Source: Caldilineaceae bacterium SB0661_bin_34 (GTDB taxonomy: Bacteria > Chloroflexota > Anaerolineae > Caldilineales > Caldilineaceae). Taken from it: a stretch of DNA of 33,524 nt. The stretch is from contig VXMJ01000047.1 of assembly GCA_009841145.1 (NCBI GenBank), positions 1-33,524 of the forward strand, given 5' to 3'. The position numbers and the translations under genes were made by a program. Position 1 is the stretch's first letter; the number at the start of each line of letters is the position of its first letter. Shown in pieces: positions 15,990-23,664 of this stretch. Below the pieces are notes generated by a model, which was not told where the DNA came from, ran no database searches, and was given only the letters and a program-made list of their open reading frames with translations.

Positions 15990-17144
15990 TTAGTTCTTCA
16001 GGGTGAGGTTCCGCTCCGGCTGCAGGCCCAGGGCGCGAATGTCTAGACCCGGTGTTTCCCCAAGCGCCAGCTGGACCAGCAACTCGCCGAGCAGAGGCGT
16101 GAACTTGAAGCCATGGCCGGAGAGACCGGCTCCAATGATGACGTTGGGAACTTCGGGATGCCTGTCGATAATGAAGTCGTCATCGGGCGTATTGGTATAG
16201 AGACAGGTCTCGGTGTGGACGTGTTGCCATCCGCGATTTGGAAAAAGAGCCTCCACCCAATCCTGCAGTCTTGCTTTCGTTTCCGCATCCGGGCTGCGAT
16301 CCACCTCGTTGGGGTCGGTGAAGTCCCCCCAGTTGTCATCGGCCACGTTCAATATGCCGCGCCACACCGGAAAGCCGTAGTAGTTCAGGTCGTAGTCGGT
16401 GTACACCGGCACCTGGTCCGGGTGCAGATCCGCGACATCGGAACTGCGGAAGTGGAACTTCTGTTGCCGCGTAACCTTGAGAGCCAGTTGCAGGTCCGGA
16501 AGCAGCGAGGCGGTCCAGGAGCCTCCGGTGCAGATCAGGCGCCGGCACAGAATCCGGTGGTCAGGGGTGGTGATTTCCAAGCGGCCGTCCCGCGGATTCA
16601 ACCCGGTCACCGTTTGTTCCTCCCAGGCATCCGCGCCAGCCTTGCGAGCCTCGGCAACAAGGATGGACAAGGCATAAGTGGGTTCCAGGAAGCCTGCCCT
16701 GGGGACCCAGCATGCAACTGAGCCCGCCGGCAGCTGCATCATGGGGAACTGCCGGGCCACTTGGTCCCGGGTCAGCACGTCATGATCTTCCCGTGATTCC
16801 TGAAGGGCCTTTAGGCTTTCCTGAAACTTTGCATTGTCAGGCTGTGCAATGACCAGTTGCCCGCAAAGACGCAGCAGCGGCGTCTGGGTTCTCCGTTCCA
16901 ATTCCTGCCATTGGGCCTGAGCCGTCCGGGCCATTTGGACATAGAGCGGGTTGGTATAGAAGGGTCGGAACACGCGACTGGGGCCATGCGTGCTGCCCCG
17001 GTCATGGCCCAGCCGAAACTGTTCGATTCCCAGCGCCGGAACCCCTCGCAGGGCCAAGTGATACAGCGCCGCGCTGCCCATGGCCCCCAGGCCCAGAACC
17101 ACGGTGTCGGTTTCATGTAAGGCCATGGGCATTGCTCTCGGCAT
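15990..17144 (-). CDS. FAD-dependent amine oxidase, monomeric sarcosine oxidase / N-methyl amino acid oxidase type
   Basis: A DAO-fold flavoprotein of 384 residues. The N-terminal dinucleotide site is GLGAMG (18-23) followed by 'GIEQFRLGHDRGSTHG', as in MSOX and SolA. The C-terminal block TCLYTNTPDDDFIIDRHP contains Cys314, in the position of the cysteine that holds FAD covalently in monomeric sarcosine oxidase, and 'GAGLSGHGFKFTPLLGELL' follows. Such enzymes oxidise N-methyl or other secondary amino acids, giving formaldehyde and H2O2. Three consecutive ATG codons lie next to GGAG; I chose the third (17144), which has the best spacing. It lies between the zinc hydrolase and the M24 peptidase genes. 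The true substrate (sarcosine, N-methyl-Trp, pipecolate, proline-like) is open. Confidence 0.87.
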   Translation of the reverse strand: MPRAMPMALHETDTVVLGLGAMGSAALYHLALRGVPALGIEQFRLGHDRGSTHGPSRVFRPFYTNPLYVQMARTAQAQWQELERRTQTPLLRLCGQLVIAQPDNAKFQESLKALQESREDHDVLTRDQVARQFPMMQLPAGSVACWVPRAGFLEPTYALSILVAEARKAGADAWEEQTVTGLNPRDGRLEITTPDHRILCRRLICTGGSWTASLLPDLQLALKVTRQQKFHFRSSDVADLHPDQVPVYTDYDLNYYGFPVWRGILNVADDNWGDFTDPNEVDRSPDAETKARLQDWVEALFPNRGWQHVHTETCLYTNTPDDDFIIDRHPEVPNVIIGAGLSGHGFKFTPLLGELLVQLALGETPGLDIRALGLQPERNLTLKN

Positions 17145-17247
17145 CATCATCTCCGTGTCCGCGTCAGCTCGTCCAACCTTGGGAGGCAAGGGTCCCAAGA
17201 TCCCACAGTCCAGCGGACTGCGGCTTTGAGACGTGCAAGTACAGCTT

Positions 17248-17266
17248 ATGTCATATGTCTTATGTC
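17248..17266. repeat. Three ATGTC units at 7-bp spacing
   Basis: ATGTC occurs at 17248, 17255 and 17262 in an A/T-rich patch that crosses the stop codon of the zinc hydrolase gene (17260-17262). It could be slippage or a small protein-binding site. Confidence 0.6.
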
Positions 17267-18267
17267 TTCATCTTCAGTACATAGATCAGGCACTCGCCCA
17301 TCAGGACCTTGGGAATAGTCCGCAGAAACATCACCCGTCCGGACTCCACGGCCGGTATCTCCGCCAGAACAGTTCCGTCGGGATGGCGCACCTCGCCCAG
17401 AATATCCCCCTCGGAGACGACATCCCAGAGTTCCACCGCGGGCACGAAGAGCCCCGAGTAGGGACTGGGGTAGTTCACCTGCAAGTGGCCTGCCTCCTCC
17501 CCCAGCGTCTGCAGGCTGAACTCGGGTTCAGCGGTGGGAAAGTCGCCTTCCACAATGCCCAGGAACGCCAGGATGTTACGAATGCCCTGCACTGCGTAGG
17601 TGCGCTGGGCGGAGCGCAGCCTGCCTTCGCCGCGATTCTCCACGTAAATGGCGGGTACCCCCTTGATGCGGGCCGCGGACAGAGTGCGTCCCGGCAGGGC
17701 CTCCGTGCCCCAGACAAAGTCGAACCCGAAAGCGATGGCGGCCTCGTGCAGGCGTTCCCCGGCCGGGCCGCCCTGCACCTGATAGCCGGCCAGTTCCTTG
17801 CAGGCGTACAGGTTGCCGCCGGCATGCATCTCGAGCAGGAAGTCGGCTTGGACCACCAGATGCTCCTGAAAGATATGCGCAATGCGTTCCGTGGGGGAAC
17901 CCTGGGCAGCACCGGGGAAGATGCGGGCCAGATTCAGATGGTCCCAGCCCCCTTCCCGGGTGCCATGGGCAAAGGCGGGTCCATTCACCATGGGAATGCC
18001 AAAGAACGTGCCGCGCATGTCGGCCGTGTCCAATTCCGCGAAGACATCCTGTATGGCCACCGGACCTTCGTATTCGTCTCCATGCACCAACCCCGTCACC
18101 ATGCAGACGGGCCCCGGGTTATCGCCGCGGGCGAGCAGGACGGGACAATAGAGCGGTTCGCCCGAGGGCAGGGTGTTCAGGATCAAGTGCAGGCGGGTCT
18201 TGGTTCCCTCCGCAAAGTCGGCAACCCTGAAATCGGAATAAAGAATGGGCTGGGCTTCCGTTAACAT
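17260..18267 (-). CDS. Succinylglutamate desuccinylase / aspartoacylase family zinc hydrolase
   Basis: A 335-residue M14-like (AstE/AspA) enzyme. The zinc ligands are His62 and Glu65 in 'GLVHGDEYEG' and His148 in 'LLEMHAGGN'; 'DHLNLARIFPG' (109-119) is a family signature. The last ~90 residues form a beta-rich lobe typical of these proteins. Relatives remove acyl groups from N-acyl amino acids or act as carboxypeptidases. ATG 18267 has a strong GGAGGT six bases upstream. It lies 69 bases downstream of dppC and is expected to process the transporter's substrate in the cytoplasm, since no signal peptide is present. Confidence 0.87.
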   Translation of the reverse strand: MLTEAQPILYSDFRVADFAEGTKTRLHLILNTLPSGEPLYCPVLLARGDNPGPVCMVTGLVHGDEYEGPVAIQDVFAELDTADMRGTFFGIPMVNGPAFAHGTREGGWDHLNLARIFPGAAQGSPTERIAHIFQEHLVVQADFLLEMHAGGNLYACKELAGYQVQGGPAGERLHEAAIAFGFDFVWGTEALPGRTLSAARIKGVPAIYVENRGEGRLRSAQRTYAVQGIRNILAFLGIVEGDFPTAEPEFSLQTLGEEAGHLQVNYPSPYSGLFVPAVELWDVVSEGDILGEVRHPDGTVLAEIPAVESGRVMFLRTIPKVLMGECLIYVLKMKT

Positions 18268-18336
18268 CGGTTTACCTCCGTGTGGCGATGATTCGGCCAG
18301 GCGTGTGCGGCGGTGTCGGGGGCTGCGGCCCGGGTC

Positions 18337-19272
18337 CTACAGATTGTTTCCTTGGTTCGCCATGGTGGGATCAAGTACATCGCGCAAGGCATCCGCCAGG
18401 CTGTTGAGGCCAAGAATCAGGGATGTGATGAACAGGCCCGGAAAGAATCCGTACCACCAGGCACGACGCAGATGGCCGCGCCCGCTCAGCAGCATGGCTC
18501 CCCACGAGGCGTCGGGCGGTTGCGTGCCCAACCCGAGGAAGCTGAGGGCTGCTTCCACCAGGATGGCGAACGCCACGGCCAGCGTGAGCTGTACGAGGAG
18601 GGGGGCCAGCGAGTTGGGCAGCACGGTGCGGAAGATGATGCGACGGGCAGTGGCTCCGACCGCCTGAGCCGCCAGCACGAAGTCCATTTCCTTCTGCACA
18701 AGAATGCTGGCCCGGGCCAGACGGGCAAATCCCGGCAGTCCCACGATGGCGACGGCGATCATGGCATTGACCGAACCCGGTCCCAGCACGGCCACGATGG
18801 TCAGAGCCAACAGGAGCGCTGGGAACGCCAGCAGCGTATCGATGCACCGCATGATAACCGCATCGAGCCCGCGTCCCGCGTAACCACTGACAAGCCCCAA
18901 GGGCACTCCCAGAACGGCGGCGGTGAGGGCCGCAACCGTTCCGGCCAGCAGGGATATGCGTCCCGCGTGCAGGGTGCGCGTATAGATGTCGCGTCCAAAT
19001 TCGTCCGTGCCGAAGAAATGGACCGCGCTGGGCGGCAGAAACTGGTTGCCTTTGCTGATGGCCAGGGGATCGTGGGTGGAGAGGAGGGGGGCCGCCACGG
19101 AGATGAAGAACATGGCCAGAACCACCACCAGGCCCACCACTCCTCCCCGATGCCGAAGGAACCGATGCCACAATCGGGACTGCGCGGGCTGCTCCGGCAA
19201 GTCCCAAGGCTGAACGGCCTCATCGCCGCGGGTTGCGCGGTCCTTGGCGGTCTCACTCGACGACATGGTCAT
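18337..19272 (-). CDS. ABC transporter permease, DppC type
   Basis: A 311-residue inner-membrane permease of the peptide/nickel (Dpp/Opp) class. An N-terminal cytoplasmic stretch is followed by a first helix (GGVVGLVVVLAMFFISVAAP) and the OppC-type 'HFFGTDEFGRDIYTRTLHAGRISL' segment. About five more helices follow, then the EAA coupling loop 'AAQAVGATARRIIFRTVLPN' that docks with the ATPase, and a final 'ASWGAMLLSGRG' loop. The start is uncertain: ATG 19272 is chosen, ATG 19266 and TTG 19305 are alternatives, and none has a good ribosome binding site. It follows dppB after about 40 bases and forms a heterodimer with it. Confidence 0.9.
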   Translation of the reverse strand: MTMSSSETAKDRATRGDEAVQPWDLPEQPAQSRLWHRFLRHRGGVVGLVVVLAMFFISVAAPLLSTHDPLAISKGNQFLPPSAVHFFGTDEFGRDIYTRTLHAGRISLLAGTVAALTAAVLGVPLGLVSGYAGRGLDAVIMRCIDTLLAFPALLLALTIVAVLGPGSVNAMIAVAIVGLPGFARLARASILVQKEMDFVLAAQAVGATARRIIFRTVLPNSLAPLLVQLTLAVAFAILVEAALSFLGLGTQPPDASWGAMLLSGRGHLRRAWWYGFFPGLFITSLILGLNSLADALRDVLDPTMANQGNNL

Positions 19273-19314
19273 GGACGAAGGGTATGGCAGGTCCTGCCCC
19301 CGCAAGAAACCGGA

Positions 19315-20259
19315 TCACTGATAGCGAATCCGCGGGTCAAGAAAGCCGTAGGTCAGATCCGTAATCAGTGTCACGCAGACGAATGTGGTCACGATAAACA
19401 GGACGGTGCCCTGCAGGACCGGATAGTCCCGTGTCCCTATCGCCTGCAGCATGAGTCGGCCCAGACCGGGCCAGTCGAAGATGGACTCGGTGACGACGGC
19501 CCCGCCCAGGAACGCACCCAGCTGCAGACCCAAAATGGTCACAACGGGAATTAGCGCATTCTTCAATACATGGCGCGTCAGGACGCCGGTTTCCGCCAAA
19601 CCCTTGGCGCGCGCCGTACGCACGTAATCCATCTCCATCACTTCCAGCATGGAGCTCTTGAGGAAGCGGGTCAGCACCGTGGCGGAATAGAAGCCGAGCG
19701 TTAGGGAAGGCAGGATCATCAGGCGCAGCGCCAGTCCCGGCTTCTGGCTGAATGCCACTTGACCGGAAGGTGGCAGCCACTTGAGTTGCAGGGAAAATAC
19801 CAGCACCAGCAAAATGCCCAGCCAGAAAGTAGGAATGGCCTGTCCCAGGGCAACCACCAGCGATGTCAGGCGCTCAAACCAGCCGCCTCGCCGGACTGAC
19901 GACAGGATGCCCAGCGGCAGGGATATGCAGAGGGCAACCAGCAATCCGCCGGCCGTCAGCTGCAAGGTGGCCAGGAATTTCCGCGTAATCAAGTCGAAGA
20001 CGGGGTATCCATTCAGGATGGAAACGCCCAGATCTCCTCGCACGATCTGCCCCAGCCAGATCGCATACTGCACATGGATGGGCTTGTCCAGCCCAAGGCG
20101 GGCACGGGCGGCCACGATCTGCTCCGGCAACGCGTCGGGTCCGGCGATCAACATGGCCGGATCGCCGGGAATGAAGCGAACCAAGCCGAATACCAGGATG
20201 GAACTCAGAAAGAGCACCGGCAGCGTTTGCACCAGCCGCCGCAAGGCGTAAACGACCAC
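19315..20259 (-). CDS. ABC transporter permease, DppB type
   Basis: A 314-residue permease with six predicted membrane helices. It starts with the typical 'YALRRLVQTLPVLFLSSILVF' helix and 'RFIPGDPA' motif, contains the periplasmic 'LGLDKPIHVQYAIWLGQIV' segment, and has the EAA loop 'TARAKGLAETGVLTRHVLKN' for ATPase docking. It ends with 'LTDLTYGFLDPRIRY'-type sequence, as usual for DppB/OppB. The start is GTG 20259 without a clear ribosome binding site. It is separated from the binding-protein gene by a 187-base spacer containing two strong hairpins. No ATP-binding subunit lies nearby, so ATPases must be shared or encoded elsewhere. Confidence 0.92.
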   Translation of the reverse strand: MVVYALRRLVQTLPVLFLSSILVFGLVRFIPGDPAMLIAGPDALPEQIVAARARLGLDKPIHVQYAIWLGQIVRGDLGVSILNGYPVFDLITRKFLATLQLTAGGLLVALCISLPLGILSSVRRGGWFERLTSLVVALGQAIPTFWLGILLVLVFSLQLKWLPPSGQVAFSQKPGLALRLMILPSLTLGFYSATVLTRFLKSSMLEVMEMDYVRTARAKGLAETGVLTRHVLKNALIPVVTILGLQLGAFLGGAVVTESIFDWPGLGRLMLQAIGTRDYPVLQGTVLFIVTTFVCVTLITDLTYGFLDPRIRYQ

Positions 20260-20332
20260 GGGAAATCACAAACGGACGGGATGCCCGGAACCGATGCGGT
20301 CCTCGACCCGCGAGGCCGGTGCGGCACGGACA

Positions 20333-20368
20333 TCCGAGGCTCCGCTCCTCACGGAGTAGAGCCTCGGA
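20333..20368 (-). other. Intercistronic stem-loop B (binding protein / permease spacer)
   Basis: TCCGAGGCTC (20333-20342) pairs exactly with GAGCCTCGGA (20359-20368), and an inner CTCC/GGAG stem closes on a TCAC loop. No T-run follows on the transcribed strand, so an mRNA-stabilising or attenuating role fits better than a simple terminator. Confidence 0.75.
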
Positions 20369-20381
20369 CTTGCTCTCGATT

Positions 20382-20414
20382 GGGCGGGCAGCGCCTTGAG
20401 GCACCAGCCCGCCC
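20382..20414 (-). other. Intercistronic stem-loop A, just after the binding-protein gene
   Basis: GGGCGGGC (20382-20389) pairs with GCCCGCCC (20407-20414), enclosing an inner GCC-TTGA-GGC hairpin. It begins about 33 bases after the binding-protein stop codon. It could protect the upstream mRNA from 3' degradation and lower permease expression, as is known for the malE-malF spacer. Confidence 0.7.
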
Positions 20415-20446
20415 GAAAGCGGGATCTGCGCGGAAGAACCGGAGTT

Positions 20447-22081
20447 CTACTCAACCCAAGTATTGCCCGCAATCAGCTCGTCGTTGACAGTCCAATCCAA
20501 GCCGTGGACATTGGCCTGGCGGGCGAACAGCGTGTACTTCCAGGAGATCGGAATGTCGATGCATGAGTCCAGCATGATCTCGCCGACTTGCCGGAAGGCA
20601 TCCCGCCGTGTTTCGCGATCAAAGGTGGAACCGGCAATCGCCAGCTGCTCCACATAGCCCTCCGGGAAATCACCATGCGGGAAGATGGGGCTGGAGCGGG
20701 GACGGAACGGGCTGTTGTCGAACAGCCCCATGGGATCCAAATGCTGCCTGCCCACAAACGTGACGTCGAGGTCGAACACCGCGCTGCCGTTGGTCTCGGG
20801 GGTGCCGAGGTGCCGCGGGCCATAGGTGGCACTGTCCAGCGGTTCCACATCAATTTCCACCCCGATCGTGGCCATGTCGGCTTCCAGGATGGTGCCGATG
20901 TCCGTGGTCTCCGGGAACGCCTGAATCGTAATCGTGTTCAGGACCAGCTTGACGCCGTCCTTGTCCCGGACTCCGTCACCGTCGGTGTCCACCCAGCCGG
21001 CCTCGTCCAGCAAGGCGGCCGCGGCATCCAGATCGAAGCTGTAGTGATCGGCCAGCTCCTCGAAGTAGGCCACCGAGTAATCGGGGAACGGAACCACCGT
21101 GGCCCCGCCCACACCAAACAGGGCCTGATCCACGATGGCATCCCGGTCAATGGACCAGCACACCGCCTGTCGCACCCGCTTGTCGCTGAGCGCTCCCTCC
21201 GGCTGATCCGGGTCCGGGGGATTCACCGTGATGGAATAGAGCAAACCGCCCTGTCCGAATTCGACGGCGATGCCGGCATCCAACAGACGCTGGTAGTCCT
21301 TGGGCGGAATCGCGATGGCGGCATCGATGATCCCGGTCTCCAGAGCCGTGACCAGGGCTTCCAGGTCATCGAAGGGCTTGAAGGAAACCTCGTCCAGGTA
21401 GGGACGACCTTCTTCCCAGTAGTCTTCGTTGCGGGTAAAGGTCAGGACATCGCCCGGGATCCACTCCTTGAGCTTGAAGGGGCCCGTGCCGATGCAGGAA
21501 TTGGCCAAGGAATCGAAGGACTCCGGCGCCATGATGCGCATCACGTTCAGGATGTCGAACATGTTGGGCGTCGGCGCGGCGAAATCGATCGTGACGCTGT
21601 GATCCCCGTTGGCCGTGGCTCCCGTCACCGTCTGCACCATGCCGTGCACGTTGGAACCCGTGTCCGGAACCAGGGCCCGGTCGATGTTTTGGACTACGTC
21701 GTCCGCCACGAAGGCCCGGCCGTTGTGCCAGACCACGTCGTCGCGCAGCGTCAAGGTGACGGATGTGCCCTCCGCGTTGGTCTCCCAGGCCGTGGCCAGG
21801 CGCGGCATGATGTTCAGTCGCTTGTCGTAGAGAATCAAGCTGTCATAGCACTGATTCTGCATGGGATAACTGACGAAGCCGAGCGAGAACGCGTCGAAGT
21901 TGATGATGTCGTCCGTCGTGCCCACCACCAGGGTGCCGCCGGTCTGGGGGCCCTCCTCCATGTCACTGGCCATCTCCTCGGCCGGAGGAGCAGGGGCACA
22001 AGCAACGCTGGCGACGGCCAAGGCCAGCAGGAGAGCCGCCAACAGGCCGATTCGCAATGGACTCAGGTGTTTATAAGCCAT
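20447..22081 (-). CDS. Solute-binding lipoprotein of peptide-type ABC importer (SBP family 5)
   Basis: A 544-residue SBP_bac_5 lipoprotein. Residues 10-27 form the signal peptide and Cys28 (SVAC) is the predicted lipidation site, followed by an Ala/Pro/Glu-rich linker to about 47. The mature protein shows 'GGTLVVGTTDDIINFDAF', 'VTLTLRDDVVWHNGRAF', 'IGTGPFKLKEWIPGDVLTF' and 'RVRQAVCWSIDRDAIVD', plus a 'DTDGDGVRDKDG' acidic loop, all typical of Dpp/Opp binding proteins. It captures the substrate outside the membrane for DppB/DppC. ATG 22081 is preceded by GAGGTGA. As first gene of the series it has its own promoter at 22221 and a structured leader. The ligand is unknown; the downstream enzymes suggest an N-substituted peptide or amino acid derivative. 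Confidence 0.92.
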   Translation of the reverse strand: MAYKHLSPLRIGLLAALLLALAVASVACAPAPPAEEMASDMEEGPQTGGTLVVGTTDDIINFDAFSLGFVSYPMQNQCYDSLILYDKRLNIMPRLATAWETNAEGTSVTLTLRDDVVWHNGRAFVADDVVQNIDRALVPDTGSNVHGMVQTVTGATANGDHSVTIDFAAPTPNMFDILNVMRIMAPESFDSLANSCIGTGPFKLKEWIPGDVLTFTRNEDYWEEGRPYLDEVSFKPFDDLEALVTALETGIIDAAIAIPPKDYQRLLDAGIAVEFGQGGLLYSITVNPPDPDQPEGALSDKRVRQAVCWSIDRDAIVDQALFGVGGATVVPFPDYSVAYFEELADHYSFDLDAAAALLDEAGWVDTDGDGVRDKDGVKLVLNTITIQAFPETTDIGTILEADMATIGVEIDVEPLDSATYGPRHLGTPETNGSAVFDLDVTFVGRQHLDPMGLFDNSPFRPRSSPIFPHGDFPEGYVEQLAIAGSTFDRETRRDAFRQVGEIMLDSCIDIPISWKYTLFARQANVHGLDWTVNDELIAGNTWVE

Positions 22082-22157
22082 GGTTCATTCACCTCGCCGA
22101 AGTACTGGAATTGATTCGATCGAAGCAGCATTCCTCTTCGCTGCACGATACCCCTGC

Positions 22158-22183
22158 GCTGCGGTCCACCGACGAACCGCAGC
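22158..22183 (-). other. Leader hairpin of the binding-protein mRNA
   Basis: GCTGCGGT and ACCGCAGC form a perfect 8-bp stem with a 10-base loop, lying between the predicted transcription start (near 22214) and the start codon at 22081. Confidence 0.5.
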
Positions 22184-22220
22184 CATGGGGGCAGACCAGT
22201 TGGGTTTTCGGCAGGGGTCG

Positions 22221-22229
22221 ATTGTATCA
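22221..22229 (-). promoter_or_regulatory. Extended -10 promoter for the transporter and enzyme series
   Basis: Read on the minus strand: TGA followed by TACAAT, the same TGATACAAT seen at the initiator tRNA promoter. No good -35 box is visible, as is usual for extended -10 promoters. The leader would be about 130 bases. Confidence 0.55.
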
Positions 22230-22889
22230 GTGCGCGTCGCGCGCCCGACGCGGGGCCGGAGAGCTGCCAAGGCGCACAGTACCGGAAGTCCGCCTGCGGC
22301 CCAGGGAATCTCATTCCAATAGGGGCGGCACCTGCGGAAAGCGGCAGGACCTCCATGCCGTAGGGACGCATGGAGACTGCTCACCGCACGGGCTGGTACC
22401 CGCCGGAGCCCTGTTGGGGAACAGTGATCAGCCACTGACAGACCACCGAGTGCCGAAGTCGCGGGTGGAAACCACGCCGACTGCAGTTCGCATGAACCGA
22501 GGAAGTCTGTCGCGACACCGGAACCGGGCTGGTTCCAGCATTGCAGGCCTTGGGACAACGGCCCCGCCGCACCTGTCGTCAGTTGACGTTGCGGTGACCG
22601 AAGCGACCGGTTGCGCGGTCGCGCCCGATCAGGAACTCGGGCGGTGAAATTGGGGCTTGAAGTTCCGCGACGACGGATTGCGAAACGGTCCTATCCGCAC
22701 CTGTGGGATTCGGCATGTGCACAGGGGGCTCCGATGGCACGGATTCGGCACAAGTCGTTGCCCCGCGCTTGGTCTTCACCATGCATGCTCCAACCAAGCC
22801 ACAGAAAGACCGTCATACCAATTGGCGTAAGGCCAATGTACTGAATCCAACACGCCAATCGGATGCCCGCCAGAGAGCATGCCGGGTTC
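22230..22889. other. 660-base region without a recognised gene
   Basis: Short open frames exist on both strands, but none resembles a known family or has a good start site. The clearest structure is an inverted repeat CTCCATGC/GCATGGAG (22351-22358 and 22368-22375, 9-base loop), next to a smaller CCTGC/GCAGG one. It lies upstream of the transporter promoter and downstream of the aldolase gene, so it may hold regulator sites or decayed sequence. Confidence 0.5.
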
Positions 22890-23645
22890 TCAGCCCGGGA
22901 TTGCAGTGTCCCTGTTGACCTTGACAAACTCCCTTCCGGCCGACAGCAGCATCTCCGCCTGGTCCGTCTCGACAAAGTAATCCCAGGACATGCGCTTGCC
23001 GGCAGCCCGCGTGCGCGCCTCGATGTCGGCATGCACCCGAGCCACCTCCGGGTGATCCGCACCCTCGCCGGGCAAGCCAAGCGAATAGGCCAAGTCAAAG
23101 GCCCCATAGGCAATGCCGTCCAGACCTTCGACCGCCAGGATGTCATCCAGATTCTCATAGCCGGTCTTGGACTCGACCTGGACCAGAACCAGCATGTTCT
23201 CGTTGGCGAACTCAGCGAAACCGCGGCGGTTGCCGTAGCCCGCCTCCAACAACCCATCGTCGTTGAACTCCGTGCCGCGTCCTCCCCCCCAGGACCGATG
23301 GCCAAGGGGGCCGAAGTAGCAGGCGTTCACCAACGCTTGTGCCTGTTCCCCGGTCTCGATGTGGGGCGCCATGATGCCCTGAAGCCCCCGGTCCAGCCAG
23401 CGGTTGATCTCGTCCGCACTGTGGTTGGGCACCCGGGCCTTGACCGTCAGGCCGTGGGCATGGGCGACCGACACGATCCGGTCCACCTCGACCGGACTGT
23501 ACGCACCGTGCTCGCCGTCCAGGCTCACGCAGTCGAAGCCGGACAGGGCGGCCAGTTCAATCCAGAACGGCTCGGCCGATGCCAGCCGGACGGACAAAGC
23601 CTTGCGGCCTTCCCGATTGCACTTGAAGATCGTGTTCTCAAACAT
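22890..23645 (-). CDS. HpcH/HpaI family aldolase
   Basis: A 251-residue class II pyruvate aldolase. The active-site residues line up with those of E. coli HpcH: Asp43 and His46 (LDGEHG), Arg71 (ARVPN), Glu158 (QVESKTG) and Asp184 (GAFDL). The last two bind the divalent metal that holds the pyruvate enolate. Members cleave 2-keto-3-deoxy sugar acids or 4-hydroxy-2-oxo acids to pyruvate and an aldehyde. Two adjacent ATG codons follow GAGGAGG; the second (23645) has workable spacing, whereas the first is only one base away. It lies 19 bases downstream of the GH127 gene, which favours a sugar-acid substrate such as 2-keto-3-deoxy-arabonate. Confidence 0.88.
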   Translation of the reverse strand: MFENTIFKCNREGRKALSVRLASAEPFWIELAALSGFDCVSLDGEHGAYSPVEVDRIVSVAHAHGLTVKARVPNHSADEINRWLDRGLQGIMAPHIETGEQAQALVNACYFGPLGHRSWGGGRGTEFNDDGLLEAGYGNRRGFAEFANENMLVLVQVESKTGYENLDDILAVEGLDGIAYGAFDLAYSLGLPGEGADHPEVARVHADIEARTRAAGKRMSWDYFVETDQAEMLLSAGREFVKVNRDTAIPG

Positions 23646-23664
23646 CATGCCTCCTCAGTAGACC

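Noticed and set aside
20588-22114. 508-codon plus-strand frame opposite the binding-lipoprotein gene
   Set aside because: The opposite strand encodes an intact SBP family 5 lipoprotein with signal peptide and ribosome binding site; this frame has no recognisable motif.
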